Shown here: positions 1 to 9,070 of the stretch, piece by piece
Layout of the letters: each line of letters starts with the position of its first letter
How positions within the stretch are numbered: position 1 is the first letter of the stretch
NCBI RefSeq assembly: GCF_000010805.1
Contig: NC_012522.1
Location: 4,092,001 to 4,156,000 of the forward strand
Origin: Rhodococcus opacus B4
GTDB taxonomy: Bacteria > Actinomycetota > Actinomycetes > Mycobacteriales > Mycobacteriaceae
DNA length: 64,000 nt
Reading direction: 5' to 3'
Made by a program: the position numbers and the translations under genes
Notes under the pieces: generated by a model
What the model saw: the letters and a program-made list of their open reading frames with translations, nothing else
The model's database searches: none
Told to the model about the DNA's origin: nothing

Positions 1-900
1 CGTGCCGCTCCCGACGTGGGGGAGGAGAACGACGGTATCGAGCGCGAGCAGCGCTTCGGGTACGTGCGGTTCCCTCGAGAACACGTCCAGTCCGGCACCG
101 GCGAGCTTGCGTTCGGTGAGCAGCTCGACGAGCGCGTCCTCGTCGACGACACTTCCGCGCGCCACGTTGATCAGGTAACCGTCGGGTCCCAATGCCTCGA
201 GAACCTCACGGTCGACCAGTTTCGAGGTGCCCTTGCCTCCGGCCGCGGCGACGATCAGCACGTCGACTCCGGCGGCCAGTGCCACCGCCGAATCCACGTA
301 CGCGAACGGGGAATCGGGCACCTCACGCCGATTGTGGTACGAGATCGTGCAGCCGAAGCCGGTGAGGCGGGCGGCGATGGCGGAGCCGATGCGGCCGAGT
401 CCGACAATGCCGACCCGGGTGCCGCTCACCTTCCGGGTGAGGGGGAAGTTGCCCTCGGCGGGCCAGCGGCCGGCGCGGACGAAGCGGTCCGAGGCGGAGA
501 ATCCGCGGAGCGTGTCGATCAGCAGTCCGACGGCGGTGTCGGCGACGCAGTCGGTGAGGACGTCGGGAGTGTTGCTGATGCCGATGCCGAGCTCCTCCGC
601 GCGCTCGACATCCGTTGTGTCGTAACCGACTCCGAAGTGCACGATGGCGCCGAGGTTCGGCAGTTCGGCCATCAGTGCGGCGTCGACTCCGGTGCGTCCG
701 GACGTCACGACGGCGGTGACGGTTTCGCGGTGCTCGGCGAGAAAGCTGCTGCGGTCTTCTCCGAGGGGAAGAGTGAGGGCGTCGTACTTCTCGGAGAGCG
801 TTGCGGTGAGCGACGGCTTCAGCGGTCCGACCTGCAGGACCCGCCCTCCCGAAACAGTCTGTGCGGCAGCTTCTTTCACGGACGCCTCTGCGGTCACCAT
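1..900 (-). CDS. D-2-hydroxyacid dehydrogenase, NAD-binding (3' end cut by window edge)
   Basis: The reading frame is open for 300 codons from an ATG at 900 to base 1, so the C-terminus lies outside the window. A perfect AGGAGG sits just upstream of the ATG. Visible family features are the Rossmann motif GLGRIGSA in mid-protein, the substrate/NAD region VARGSVVDEDAL, and LPHVGSGT at the cut end with the catalytic His. The family reduces 2-oxoacids such as glyoxylate or hydroxypyruvate, or oxidises D-2-hydroxyacids, with NAD(P)H in the cytoplasm. It is divergent from the ABC importer operon, and a second member of the family lies at 9070-10044, so a shared role in hydroxyacid metabolism is plausible. 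The exact substrate cannot be read. Confidence 0.85.
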   Translation of the reverse strand, partial: MVTAEASVKEAAAQTVSGGRVLQVGPLKPSLTATLSEKYDALTLPLGEDRSSFLAEHRETVTAVVTSGRTGVDAALMAELPNLGAIVHFGVGYDTTDVERAEELGIGISNTPDVLTDCVADTAVGLLIDTLRGFSASDRFVRAGRWPAEGNFPLTRKVSGTRVGIVGLGRIGSAIAARLTGFGCTISYHNRREVPDSPFAYVDSAVALAAGVDVLIVAAAGGKGTSKLVDREVLEALGPDGYLINVARGSVVDEDALVELLTERKLAGAGLDVFSREPHVPEALLALDTVVLLPHVGSGT

Positions 901-1254
901 CGTGCCTCCTGACGAGTGGCGACGCGGCTCTCCGCGCCGCCGGTTACCCGTAAGTTAAGCGACCTTCGGAATACCTGTCCAACACGTAAATAACATGGAT
1001 CGATACTGAAACGGCATCGGTTGCCGGCGCGCTGACGTGCGTAGATGCCGAAATTTCCTGTATGCGCCGGTCAGGGACCCGCCGGGGTGATCGCAGTCTC
1101 CTCGTTCTCGCATCTGTGACGGCCCTCACGAGCGGTTTTGCGCCTTCACCCCCTGTTGACGCTCCACCGGGCCGCTCATAGCGTTGTGGCTACCGTCACA
1201 GGCGGGCCCTCTTCACTCGCGTCGAGTACGCGACACATCCCTACGGAGGACACC
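901..1254. other. divergent intergenic region, 354 bases
   Basis: The region between the leftward hydroxyacid dehydrogenase and the rightward ABC operon holds the promoters of both units. Apart from the promoter at 1156-1184 I see no supported gene. The stretch 940-1020 is locally AT-richer than its surroundings and probably holds the leftward promoter and operator, but I could not settle on hexamers there. Confidence 0.5.
1156..1184 (+). promoter_or_regulatory. probable sigma-70-type promoter of the ABC importer operon
   Basis: TTGACG at 1156-1161 and TAGCGT at 1179-1184 are separated by 17 bases, an ideal spacing for a housekeeping sigma factor. The predicted transcript start is about 1191, giving a 5' UTR of roughly 64 bases before the ATG at 1255. 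Confidence 0.5.
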
Positions 1255-2838
1255 ATGAGCCCTGCACGTTCGTTGCAGCAGGGAACCCGTTACCGCGTCG
1301 TCGCCGTGGCCACCGCCGCACTGACGGTGCCGGCTCTGGCCGCAGGTTGCTCGGTGGCCAATTCGAGCCACAGCGACGCCGCCAGTCCCGACACGTTGCG
1401 GATCGTGCTCCCGCAGGAGCCGCCCACGCTCGAACCCTGCGACGCGTCACTCACCTCGACCGGAGTGGTCGTCCGCTCCAACATCACCGAGCCGCTGGTG
1501 GAACGCAACGCCGACACCGGCGACCTCGAGCCGAAGCTCGCCGACTCGTGGGAGCAGACCTCGGACACCGTCTGGACTTTCCGGATCCGTCCCGGTGTCA
1601 CCTTCAGCGACGGCAGCGCGTTCGACGCCGAGGACGCCGCGTTCTCGATCGACCGCACCGTCAACTCGACCATCGGCTGCGACGTCGACGGGTACGTCTT
1701 CGGCGACGACGCACTCGTCGTGAACGCGATCGACCCGTCGACCGTGACGGTCCAGACGCCCACCGCAGACCCGATCCTGCCGCTGCGGATCTCGTTCGTG
1801 GAGATGGTGCCGTCCACCACCGACACGAAGGACAAGGTGCGCGATCCCATCGGCACCGGCCCCTACAAGATCGACTACTGGGATCACGGTCAGCGGCTGT
1901 CCCTGGTCCGCAACGACACCTATTGGGGCACGGCGCCCGAGTACACGCGGGCGATCTACCAGTGGCGGACCGAGGGCAGCGTCCGGGCCGCGATGGTCAC
2001 CAACGACGAGGCCGAACTCGCCACCTACCTCGGTCCGGAGGACGGCGCCGGCGACCTCGGCGCCGCCTACCCCAACAACGAGACGACGGCGTTGCGCATG
2101 ATGGCCACCGAACCACCGCTCGACGACTACCGCGTCCGCGAGGCCATCGACCTGTCCGTCAACCGGGCGGGGATCGTCAAGGCGCTGTTCCAGGGCCTCG
2201 GCGACCCGGCAGGTCAACTCGTCGGCAGCAGCATCGTCGGGTTCGACCCCGACCTGCAGCCGACCCCCTTCGACCCCGACCGCGCCGCGCAACTGGTGGC
2301 GGAGGCCAAGGCCGACGGCGTCCCCGTCGACAAGCAGATCCGGCTGATCGGGCGCACCGGCCAGTTCCCCAAGATCAACGAGACCATCGAGGTCATCCAG
2401 AACTCGCTGAGCAAGGCCGGCCTCAACGTGAAGATCGAGATGATGGACACGGCCGGGCAGATGCAGTACCAGATCCGGCCGTTCCCGCAGGGCACCGGAC
2501 CGATTCTGCTGATGATCCAGCACGGCAACCAGGCGGGTGACGCGCAGTTCACCGTCGATCAGTACATGCGCAGCGACGGCTACCAGAGCTACTTCGGCTC
2601 GGCCGGATACGACGCGCAGATCGACGCCGCCGAGCAACTCGTCGGCGACGCCCGCCAGGACGCGTTCGCGTCGGTACTGGCGAACGAGCCGAGAGAGATC
2701 CGGCAGTTCGCGTACATCGCCCACATGAACGCGGTGCTCGCCAAGTCCCCGACCGTGCAGTACACGCCCAACTCCGCGACCGGCGACGAGATGCGCCTGA
2801 GCGAGATGACCCACGCGGACACATCCGCAAACGGCTAA
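1255..2838 (+). CDS. ABC transporter substrate-binding lipoprotein, SBP family 5 (Dpp/Opp type)
   Basis: The 527-residue protein is the solute-binding component of a peptide/nickel/oligosaccharide-type importer. The ATG at 1255 follows GGAGGACACC closely; a longer frame from 1138 is less likely because it would bury the signal peptide. The N-terminus is a lipoprotein signal: positive residues, a hydrophobic stretch, and the lipobox LAAGC with the lipidated Cys at 32. The mature start has the family-5 pattern (LRIVLPQEPPTLEPCD) and GTGPYKIDYW further on. Genes for two permeases and two ATPases follow directly, so this is a complete importer. The ligand is unknown; the family binds peptides, but also many other solutes. 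Downstream glucarate dehydratase makes a sugar acid possible. Confidence 0.9.
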   Translation: MSPARSLQQGTRYRVVAVATAALTVPALAAGCSVANSSHSDAASPDTLRIVLPQEPPTLEPCDASLTSTGVVVRSNITEPLVERNADTGDLEPKLADSWEQTSDTVWTFRIRPGVTFSDGSAFDAEDAAFSIDRTVNSTIGCDVDGYVFGDDALVVNAIDPSTVTVQTPTADPILPLRISFVEMVPSTTDTKDKVRDPIGTGPYKIDYWDHGQRLSLVRNDTYWGTAPEYTRAIYQWRTEGSVRAAMVTNDEAELATYLGPEDGAGDLGAAYPNNETTALRMMATEPPLDDYRVREAIDLSVNRAGIVKALFQGLGDPAGQLVGSSIVGFDPDLQPTPFDPDRAAQLVAEAKADGVPVDKQIRLIGRTGQFPKINETIEVIQNSLSKAGLNVKIEMMDTAGQMQYQIRPFPQGTGPILLMIQHGNQAGDAQFTVDQYMRSDGYQSYFGSAGYDAQIDAAEQLVGDARQDAFASVLANEPREIRQFAYIAHMNAVLAKSPTVQYTPNSATGDEMRLSEMTHADTSANG

Positions 2839-2868
2839 ACCCTCTTCCCAGCCCCCGGAGGAACTGTG

Positions 2869-2901
2869 ATGTCCCAATCGAACCCGATCCGAAGGCGGTG
2901 A
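2869..2901 (+). CDS. possible ten-residue leader peptide before the first permease
   Basis: A strong GGAGGA (about 2857-2862) is followed at good spacing by ATG at 2869, then a 10-codon frame (MSQSNPIRRR) ending in TGA at 2899-2901, three bases before the ATG of the first permease at 2905. The permease has no equally good ribosome site of its own, so translation may be coupled through this peptide. It is also possible that this is a chance frame. No composition bias for an attenuator is visible. Confidence 0.35.
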   Translation: MSQSNPIRRR

Positions 2902-2904
2902 GTC

Positions 2905-3831
2905 ATGTTCGCCTTCCTGCGCCGACGCGTCTACACCAGCCTCGTACCTCTCCTCGTCGTCCTCTTCGGTGTGTTCCTGCTCGCCCGCCTCACCGGCGAC
3001 CCGACCAACCTCTACCTCCCGGTCTCCGCGACCCCCGATCAGCGCGCCGAGTTCGCGGCCGAGAACGGCCTCGACAAGCCGGTGCTGAGCCAGATGGCCG
3101 ATTACCTGTCCGGGGTCGTCCACCTGGACTTCGGGGAGTCGCTGCGCACCGGTGAATCCGCTGCGACCATGGCGCTGCGCGCGTTCCCGGCGACGTTGCA
3201 GTTGGCGTTCTTCACGATGCTGCTCGCGATCATCGGCGCCATCGTGATCGGCTGCTGGGCGGCGTACCGGCCGAACTCGCTGGCCGATCGGATCTCGAGC
3301 CTGCTGTCGATGACCGCGGCCAGCATCCCCGACTTCTGGTTCGCCATCACCGGCGTGTGGATCTTCGCGGTGGTGCTGGGGGTGCTGCCCACGTCGGGAA
3401 CCGGAAGCGCGCTGTCGTGGATCCTGCCGGTCGCGACCCTGCTGATCCGCCCGCTCGGCGTGCTCACCCAGGTGGTGCGCGGCGCAATGGTGTCGGCGCT
3501 GTCCGCACCATACGTACGGCTTGCCCGCAGCAAGGGCGCAGGCGACCTGCGCGTCGTCACACATCACGCACTCCGCAACGCCGCGGCCCCGGCGCTGACG
3601 GTGGCCGGCGACCTCACCGTCGGCCTGGTCAACGGCGCCGTCGTCGTCGAGGCGATCTTCGGGTGGCCCGGCATCGGCAAGCTGATGATCGACGCGATCC
3701 TGCAGCGAGATTTCGCGGTCCTGCAGGCGGCGGTGCTCCTGACCGCGGTCAGCATCTTCGTCCTCAACATCCTGATCGACGCGGGCTACGCACTTCTCGA
3801 CGCGCGTGTCCGCGAGAAGACCAAGGTCTAG
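2905..3831 (+). CDS. ABC transporter permease, DppB/OppB type
   Basis: The 308-residue protein has an N-terminal membrane segment (VYTSLVPLLVVLFGVFLLAR), then several further segments. The C-terminal half holds the binding-protein-dependent transport domain, including the EAA-like loop around VRLARSKGAGDLRVVTHHALRNAAAP, which docks to the ATPases. FGWPGIGKLMIDAILQRDFAVLQ is the usual DppB signature. It forms the channel with the next gene product. Start at 2905 is preceded by a short possible leader frame. Confidence 0.93.
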   Translation: MFAFLRRRVYTSLVPLLVVLFGVFLLARLTGDPTNLYLPVSATPDQRAEFAAENGLDKPVLSQMADYLSGVVHLDFGESLRTGESAATMALRAFPATLQLAFFTMLLAIIGAIVIGCWAAYRPNSLADRISSLLSMTAASIPDFWFAITGVWIFAVVLGVLPTSGTGSALSWILPVATLLIRPLGVLTQVVRGAMVSALSAPYVRLARSKGAGDLRVVTHHALRNAAAPALTVAGDLTVGLVNGAVVVEAIFGWPGIGKLMIDAILQRDFAVLQAAVLLTAVSIFVLNILIDAGYALLDARVREKTKV

Positions 3832-3841
3832 GAGACCCGAC

Positions 3842-4870
3842 ATGTCCATAGACAACGCACCCCGCCTGGACGGAGCCGGCGACGTCTACCCGGGCCCCGA
3901 CGAGACCCCTGCCGTCGAGGCTCCCGCCGAGGAAACCGGTCCCGCGCCGAAACCCGCCCGGAACAAGACGCCGCTGTGGAAGCTGCTCCTGCGGGACCGG
4001 ATGGCCACGGTCGCCGCGGCGATCCTGGTGTTCGTGTTCCTCGTCGCAGTCTTCGGCCCGTGGCTGGTCGGCGACGCCGCGACGGACCAGAACCTCGACC
4101 AGTCCAACCTCGCACCGTTCCACGTGGCAAACGGGTGGATGAACATCCTCGGCACCGACCCGCTCGGGCGCAGCATGCTCGCCCGGTTGATCGTCGCGTG
4201 CCGCACCACCCTGCTGGTGGCGTTGCCCGCGGTCGCGCTGTCCTGCATCGTCGGGTCCCTCATCGGCATGTGGGCCGGGTACCACCGCGGCTGGCGGGAG
4301 ACGACGGCGATGCGCGTCGCCGACGTCATCATGAGCTTCCCGTCGCTGCTGATGGCCGTCGTCGTCCTGTACGTGTTCTCGCCCAGCGCGGCGAACATCG
4401 TCCTGGTGCTGGCGATCACCCGCATCCCGATCTACCTCCGCACCGCCCGCGCGGAGTCGGCAGAACTGCAGAGCCGGTTGTTCGTCGACGCCGCACGCAC
4501 GTTCGGCGCCCGCAGCGGGGCCGTCATCCGCAGGCACGTGTTCCCGATCCTGCTGCCGACGCTGCTCACCGTCGCCACCCTCGACTTCTGCTACGTGATG
4601 CTCGCCGAGTCTTCGCTGAGCTTCCTCGGCATCGGCATCCAGCCGCCGGACATCAGCTGGGGCCTGATGGTGTCCCAGGGCCGGACGTACCTGCAGACGG
4701 CGTGGTGGCTGTCCTTCTTCCCCGGACTCGCCATCGTCGTCACCACCGTGTCGGCGACCGTGCTCGCCGCGTGGGCCCGGATCGCCACCGACCCCGCCCA
4801 GCGCTGGCGTCTGACCGTCCCGCGGTCGCGTCGCTCCCGGCTGTTCCCCACCCGAAAGGTCGTCTCATGA
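3842..4870 (+). CDS. ABC transporter permease, DppC/OppC type
   Basis: The 342-residue second channel subunit starts at ATG 3842 after GGAG, ten bases beyond the first permease. It has a long proline/alanine-rich cytoplasmic N-terminus (about residues 1-40), unusual only in length, then the OppC_N segment with GTDPLGRSMLARLI and the transport domain with AARTFGARSGAVIRRHVFP as the ATPase-docking loop. LAESSLSFLGIGIQPPDISWG is the standard DppC signature. Its stop overlaps the start of the first ATPase in an ATGA. Confidence 0.93.
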   Translation: MSIDNAPRLDGAGDVYPGPDETPAVEAPAEETGPAPKPARNKTPLWKLLLRDRMATVAAAILVFVFLVAVFGPWLVGDAATDQNLDQSNLAPFHVANGWMNILGTDPLGRSMLARLIVACRTTLLVALPAVALSCIVGSLIGMWAGYHRGWRETTAMRVADVIMSFPSLLMAVVVLYVFSPSAANIVLVLAITRIPIYLRTARAESAELQSRLFVDAARTFGARSGAVIRRHVFPILLPTLLTVATLDFCYVMLAESSLSFLGIGIQPPDISWGLMVSQGRTYLQTAWWLSFFPGLAIVVTTVSATVLAAWARIATDPAQRWRLTVPRSRRSRLFPTRKVVS

Positions 4871-5886
4871 GTGCACCTGCAGCGGCTGTCGAATCACCCG
4901 ACCTCGCCGCAGACACCGACCGCGTCGCACTCGAGGTCGCGGATCTCACCGTCGACCTGCGCACCCCTTCGGGGACGGTCCGGGCCGTCGACCACGTGTC
5001 GTTCACCGCGCGACGCGGGGAGACCCTCGCGCTGCTCGGTGAGTCGGGGTGCGGCAAGTCGATGACCGCGCAGGCGCTCGTCGGCCTGCTCGAACCGATC
5101 GCCGACGTCACCGACGGCTCGGTCCGCCTCGGCGACGTCGACCTGGTGGCGGCGAAGGCGAAGACCCGCCGCGCCCTCGCCGCCACCGAACTGGCCATCG
5201 TGTTCCAGGACGCACTGACCGCGCTCAACCCCGTCTACACGGTCGGCAAGCAGTTGGCCGAACCGTTCCGGATCCACCGCGGCCTGTCCGCGAAAGAGGC
5301 TCGACGGGAAGCGATCTCGCTGATGCAGAGGGTCGGGATTCCGGAGCCCGAATCGCGCGTCGATTCCTACCCGCACCAGTTCTCCGGCGGCATGCGGCAG
5401 CGCCTGCTGATCGCGATGGCCGTCGCGCTGAGCCCGACGGTCCTGCTCGCCGACGAGCCGACCACGGCACTCGACGTCACCGTGCAGGCGCAGATCATGA
5501 CGCTGCTGCGGGATCTGCGCACCGAGCACGACATGGCCGTCATCCTCATCACCCACGACCTCGCCCTGGTCGCGGAGGAGGCCGACCGCGTCGCGATCAT
5601 GTATGCCGGCAACGTCGTCGAGACCGGACCGGTCGCCGAGGTCTTCTCCTCGCCGCAGCACCCGTACACCAAGGGCCTGCTCGATTCGGTACCCGTGCAC
5701 GCGGCCCGCGGCGAGGACCTGAAGTCGATCGGCGGCACCCCGCCCGACCTGCACTCCATTCCGTCCGGCTGCGTCTACCAGGCGCGCTGCCCGCTCGCCC
5801 GCGACCTGTGCCGCACCACCCGCCCGCCGCTCGCCGGCGTCGCAGCAGGCCGCCGCTCGGCGTGCCATTTCCCCGAGGAGGTCTGA
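4867..5886 (+). CDS. ABC transporter ATP-binding protein, DppD/OppD type
   Basis: The 339-residue ATPase begins inside the stop of the permease gene (ATGA), so the two are translationally coupled. Walker A is GESGCGKS at residues 58-65, the ABC signature is FSGGMRQR, Walker B is LLADEPTTALD, and the H-loop His lies in ILITHD. The C-terminal oligopeptide-transporter domain carries the usual cysteine cluster (GCVYQARCPLARDLC and a final C), which in relatives can hold an Fe-S cluster. It pairs with the next protein to power import. Confidence 0.95.
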   Translation: MSAPAAAVESPDLAADTDRVALEVADLTVDLRTPSGTVRAVDHVSFTARRGETLALLGESGCGKSMTAQALVGLLEPIADVTDGSVRLGDVDLVAAKAKTRRALAATELAIVFQDALTALNPVYTVGKQLAEPFRIHRGLSAKEARREAISLMQRVGIPEPESRVDSYPHQFSGGMRQRLLIAMAVALSPTVLLADEPTTALDVTVQAQIMTLLRDLRTEHDMAVILITHDLALVAEEADRVAIMYAGNVVETGPVAEVFSSPQHPYTKGLLDSVPVHAARGEDLKSIGGTPPDLHSIPSGCVYQARCPLARDLCRTTRPPLAGVAAGRRSACHFPEEV

Positions 5887-5887
5887 C

Positions 5888-6898
5888 ATGTCCGAGTCGA
5901 TTCTGAAGGTGCGGGGCCTCACCAAGACGTTCAAGGTGCCCGCGAACAAGGCGGGCAAGAACCAACTGCGCGCGCTCGACGGCATCGACCTCGACCTGGC
6001 GCGCGGCGAAACCCTCGGACTCGTCGGCGAATCGGGCTGCGGCAAGTCCACTCTCGCCCGCACGCTGATGATGCTCGAGCGTCCCGACTCCGGTTCGGTG
6101 ACGTGGGACGGCGTCGACCCGTTCTCGCTGAAGGGCAAGGACCTGCTCGCGCTGCGCCGCCGGGTGCAGATGGTGTTCCAGGATCCGTACGCGTCGCTGA
6201 ACTCCCGGATGTCGGCGGCCGACATCATCGCCGAGCCGTGGCGCACCCACAAGACGATGTACAAGACCAGCCGCGACCGGGCGGCGCGGGTGCGCGAGCT
6301 GCTGCACCTCGTGGGTCTGCGGCCGAGCGACGAGCACCGGTACCCGCAGGAATTCTCCGGCGGTCAGCGGCAACGTCTCGGGATCGCCCGCGCCCTGGCG
6401 CTGAACCCGAGCGTCGTCATCTGCGACGAACCCGTGTCGGCCCTCGACCTGTCGGTGCAGGCCCAGGTGCTCAATCTGCTGAACGACCTGCAGAAACAGC
6501 TCGGCATCTCGTACGTGTTCATCTCGCACGACCTGTCGGTGGTCCGGCATGTCGCCGACCGCGTCGCCGTGATGTACCTCGGCCGGATCGTGGAGACGGG
6601 TGCGACGGACGCCGTCTTCGACCGTCCCGCCCACCCCTACACCGAGGCCCTGATGTCGGCGGCACCGAAGCTGGACGCCGAATCCCGCGGCAAGCGGATC
6701 ATCCTCGACGGTGAGGTTCCGTCGCCGCTGAACCCGCCGTCGGGCTGCCGGTTCCGCACCCGCTGCGCCCACGCCACCGACATCTGCGCGAGCACGGTGC
6801 CGCCGGCCGCCGTCGACCCGCGCGGAAGCAGCCACGTCGCCGAATGCCACCATCCTCGCCGTCCGGTCGCGCTCGGCGTGCCGATCGCGGTCGGGTGA
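5888..6898 (+). CDS. ABC transporter ATP-binding protein, DppF/OppF type
   Basis: The 336-residue second ATPase starts at ATG 5888 after GAGGAGG, one base beyond the first ATPase gene. Walker A is GESGCGKS (residues 47-54), signature FSGGQRQR, Walker B VICDEPVSALD and the H-loop FISHD. The C-terminal domain has the paired cysteines GCRFRTRCAHATDIC. It overlaps the next gene by four bases. Confidence 0.95.
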   Translation: MSESILKVRGLTKTFKVPANKAGKNQLRALDGIDLDLARGETLGLVGESGCGKSTLARTLMMLERPDSGSVTWDGVDPFSLKGKDLLALRRRVQMVFQDPYASLNSRMSAADIIAEPWRTHKTMYKTSRDRAARVRELLHLVGLRPSDEHRYPQEFSGGQRQRLGIARALALNPSVVICDEPVSALDLSVQAQVLNLLNDLQKQLGISYVFISHDLSVVRHVADRVAVMYLGRIVETGATDAVFDRPAHPYTEALMSAAPKLDAESRGKRIILDGEVPSPLNPPSGCRFRTRCAHATDICASTVPPAAVDPRGSSHVAECHHPRRPVALGVPIAVG

Positions 6899-7611
6899 GC
6901 GGGGCCGGGTTCGCGGTCATCGCGTTCGCCGTCTTCCTTGCGTCGTGCATGCAGGCGTCGATCGGATTCGGGATGGGCATGCTCGCGGCACCCGTCGTCG
7001 CGCTCGTCGATCCGAGCCTGCTGCCCGGGACGCTGATCATGACGGCGACGGTCGTCACGGTGATGGTGGTGTGGCGGGAACGCGACGCCCTCGATCTGTC
7101 GGGCACCGGGTGGGCGCTGGCCGGCCGGGTGCCGGGCACGATCGCGGGTGCGTTGCTGCTGGTGGTGCTGCCGGAACGGGGGTTGTCGCTGCTGCTCGCG
7201 GCCGTGGTGCTGTCCGGGGTCGTCTTCGCGTCGCTGGGCTGGGCACCGCCGCCGCGGCGCCGGAATCTCGCCGTCGCCGGCGCCGCGTCGGGCCTGCTCG
7301 GCACGGCCACCTCGATCGGCGGACCGCCGATGGCCCTGGTGATGCAGGGGTCGAAGGGGGCGCAGCTGCGCGGCAACATGAGCGCGTTCTTCCTGGTGGG
7401 CTCGACGCTGTCGGTAGCCGTCCTGGCTGTGACGGGTTCGCTCCATCGCGAGTCGGCGGTGATGTTCGCGTTGCTCGTTCCGGTGACGGTGCTCGGGTAC
7501 GTGGCGTCGCGGTTCGTGAACCGTCACCTGGACGCGACTCGCCTGCGCCGGACGTCGATCGCGGTGTCCTGTGTGGGTGCGTTGATGCTGATCGGACAGC
7601 AGCTTCTCTGA
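6895..7611 (+). CDS. TauE/SafE-family membrane permease
   Basis: The 238-residue protein is almost entirely hydrophobic, with about seven or eight membrane segments. The N-terminal SIGFGMGMLAAPVVALVDPSLLPG and mid-protein TATSIGGPPMALVMQG are the two internal repeats typical of the TauE/SafE (DUF81) family, whose members move sulfonates, sulfite, sulfoacetate or other organic anions. The GTG at 6895 overlaps the stop of the preceding ATPase, so it belongs to the importer operon; an in-frame upstream ATG would lie within that gene. It may export an anionic by-product or act as a second importer. Substrate is unknown. Confidence 0.85.
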   Translation: MSGAGFAVIAFAVFLASCMQASIGFGMGMLAAPVVALVDPSLLPGTLIMTATVVTVMVVWRERDALDLSGTGWALAGRVPGTIAGALLLVVLPERGLSLLLAAVVLSGVVFASLGWAPPPRRRNLAVAGAASGLLGTATSIGGPPMALVMQGSKGAQLRGNMSAFFLVGSTLSVAVLAVTGSLHRESAVMFALLVPVTVLGYVASRFVNRHLDATRLRRTSIAVSCVGALMLIGQQLL

Positions 7612-7621
7612 TGCAGTGTCT

Positions 7622-7697
7622 GCATCGTTCGATGCTCAACAAGTCTTGGACATGTATCGATCGGGCCACTTAGAGTTTTGGTTGTGAGGCGCCTCAC
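7622..7697 (+). promoter_or_regulatory. two palindromes upstream of glucarate dehydratase
   Basis: In the 121-base gap before the glucarate dehydratase gene there are GCATCGTTCGATGC at 7622-7635 (6-bp arms, 2-base centre) and GTGAGGCGCCTCAC at 7684-7697, a perfect 14-base palindrome. TTGGAC and TAGAGT lie between them with 19-base spacing, a weak promoter. The second palindrome would sit at or after the transcript start, fitting a repressor. The regulator is not in the window. Confidence 0.4.
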
Positions 7698-7732
7698 GGG
7701 CGGCGCTGCGCTGTGAAGGAAGGTTTCGGAAG

Positions 7733-9070
7733 ATGAGTACAACGAGCACCCCGGTCGTCACCGACATGCGAGTGGTCCCGATCGCGGGCCACGACAGCAT
7801 GCTCCTGAACCTGTCCGGCGCGCATGCCCCGTACTTCACCCGGAACCTCGTGATCCTCACCGATTCCGACGGCAACACCGGTGTCGGCGAGGTCCCCGGC
7901 GGCGAACCGATCCGGCGTACCCTCGAGGACGCCCGCGCCATCGTGACCGGGCGCAGCATCGGCGAGTACAACGGCGTACTCGCCGACCTGCGGCGCACGT
8001 TCGCCGACCGCGACTCCGCGGGCCGCGGCAACCAGACGTTCGACCTCCGGGTCGCCATCCACGCCGTCACCGCCGTCGAGTCGGCACTCCTCGACGTTCT
8101 CGGACAGCACCTCGGTGTCCCGGTCGCGGCGCTGCTCGGCGACGGTCAGCAGCGCGAGAAGGTGCAGGCGCTCGGCTACCTCTTCTTCGTCGGCGACCGC
8201 AACAAGACCGACCTGGACTATCAGTCGGGTGCGGGGGAGTCCGACGACTGGCTGCGCCTGCGGCACGAGGAAGCACTGACACCGGACGCCGTCGTGCGGC
8301 TCGCCGAGGCCGCCCAGGCGCGATACGGATTCGCCGACTTCAAGCTCAAGGGCGGCGTCCTCGCACCCCGCGAGGAGGCGGCGGCCGTCACGGCTCTGGC
8401 CGAGCGGTTCCCCGACGCCCGGGTCACCCTCGACCCCAACGGCGGGTGGCTGCTGTCGGAGGCCATCGAGACCTGCCGCGGACTGAAAGACGTGCTCGCG
8501 TACGCCGAGGACCCGGTCGGCCCCGAGGGCAGCTTCTCCGGCCGCGAGGTGATGAGCGAGTTCAAGCGCGCCACCGGACTGCCGACCGCCACCAACATGA
8601 TCGCCACCGACTGGCGCGAGATGGGGCACACCATTCGCTCCGGCGCCGTCGACATCCCCCTCGCCGACCCGCACTTCTGGACGATGGCCGGGTCGGTCCG
8701 CGTCGCCCAGCTCTGCGATGCGTGGGGCCTCACGTGGGGATCGCATTCCAACAACCACTTCGACGTGTCGCTCGCGATGTTCACCCACGTGGCCGCCGCG
8801 GCCCCGGGCGACATCACCGCCATCGACACCCACTGGATCTGGCAGGACGGTCAGCGGATCACCAGGGACCCGTACGAGATCGAGGGCGGCTACCTGACGG
8901 TGCCGTCGACCCCGGGTCTCGGGGTGGAACTCGACATGGACCGGGTCGAGGCCGCGCACGAGCTGTACCTCCAGAAGGGTCTCGGCGCGCGCGACGACTC
9001 GGTCGGCATGCAGTTCCTGGTGCCCGGCTGGTCGTTCGACAGCAAGCGTCCGGCCCTGGTCCGTTCCTGA
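7733..9070 (+). CDS. gudD: glucarate dehydratase, enolase superfamily
   Basis: The 445-residue protein matches the length of known GudD (about 446). Enolase-superfamily landmarks are FKLKGG (general base Lys), DPNGGW (metal-binding Asp), the AEDPVGPEG metal Glu region, and [13 protein letters not shown] with the catalytic His. GudD dehydrates D-glucarate (often also L-idarate) to 5-keto-4-deoxy-D-glucarate in the cytoplasm with Mg2+. The ATG at 7733 follows GAAGGAAGG. The stop overlaps the start of the hydroxyacid dehydrogenase gene (TGATG). The aldolase for the next pathway step is not in the window. Confidence 0.88.
   Translation: MSTTSTPVVTDMRVVPIAGHDSMLLNLSGAHAPYFTRNLVILTDSDGNTGVGEVPGGEPIRRTLEDARAIVTGRSIGEYNGVLADLRRTFADRDSAGRGNQTFDLRVAIHAVTAVESALLDVLGQHLGVPVAALLGDGQQREKVQALGYLFFVGDRNKTDLDYQSGAGESDDWLRLRHEEALTPDAVVRLAEAAQARYGFADFKLKGGVLAPREEAAAVTALAERFPDARVTLDPNGGWLLSEAIETCRGLKDVLAYAEDPVGPEGSFSGREVMSEFKRATGLPTATNMIATDWREMGHTIRSGAVDIPLADPHFWTMAGSVRVAQLCDAWGLTWGSHSNNHFDVSLAMFTHVAAAAPGDITAIDTHWIWQDGQRITRDPYEIEGGYLTVPSTPGLGVELDMDRVEAAHELYLQKGLGARDDSVGMQFLVPGWSFDSKRPALVRS

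Noticed and set aside
1447-3855. Long open frame on the minus strand opposite the substrate-binding protein and permease
   Set aside because: It is rich in Arg, Asp, Gly and His with no domain pattern and lies antisense to clear genes; such frames are expected at this GC content.
3976-5886. Apparent N-terminal extension of the first importer ATPase
   Set aside because: The extension is the shifted frame of the second permease gene; the ATGA overlap at 4867 gives the true start.
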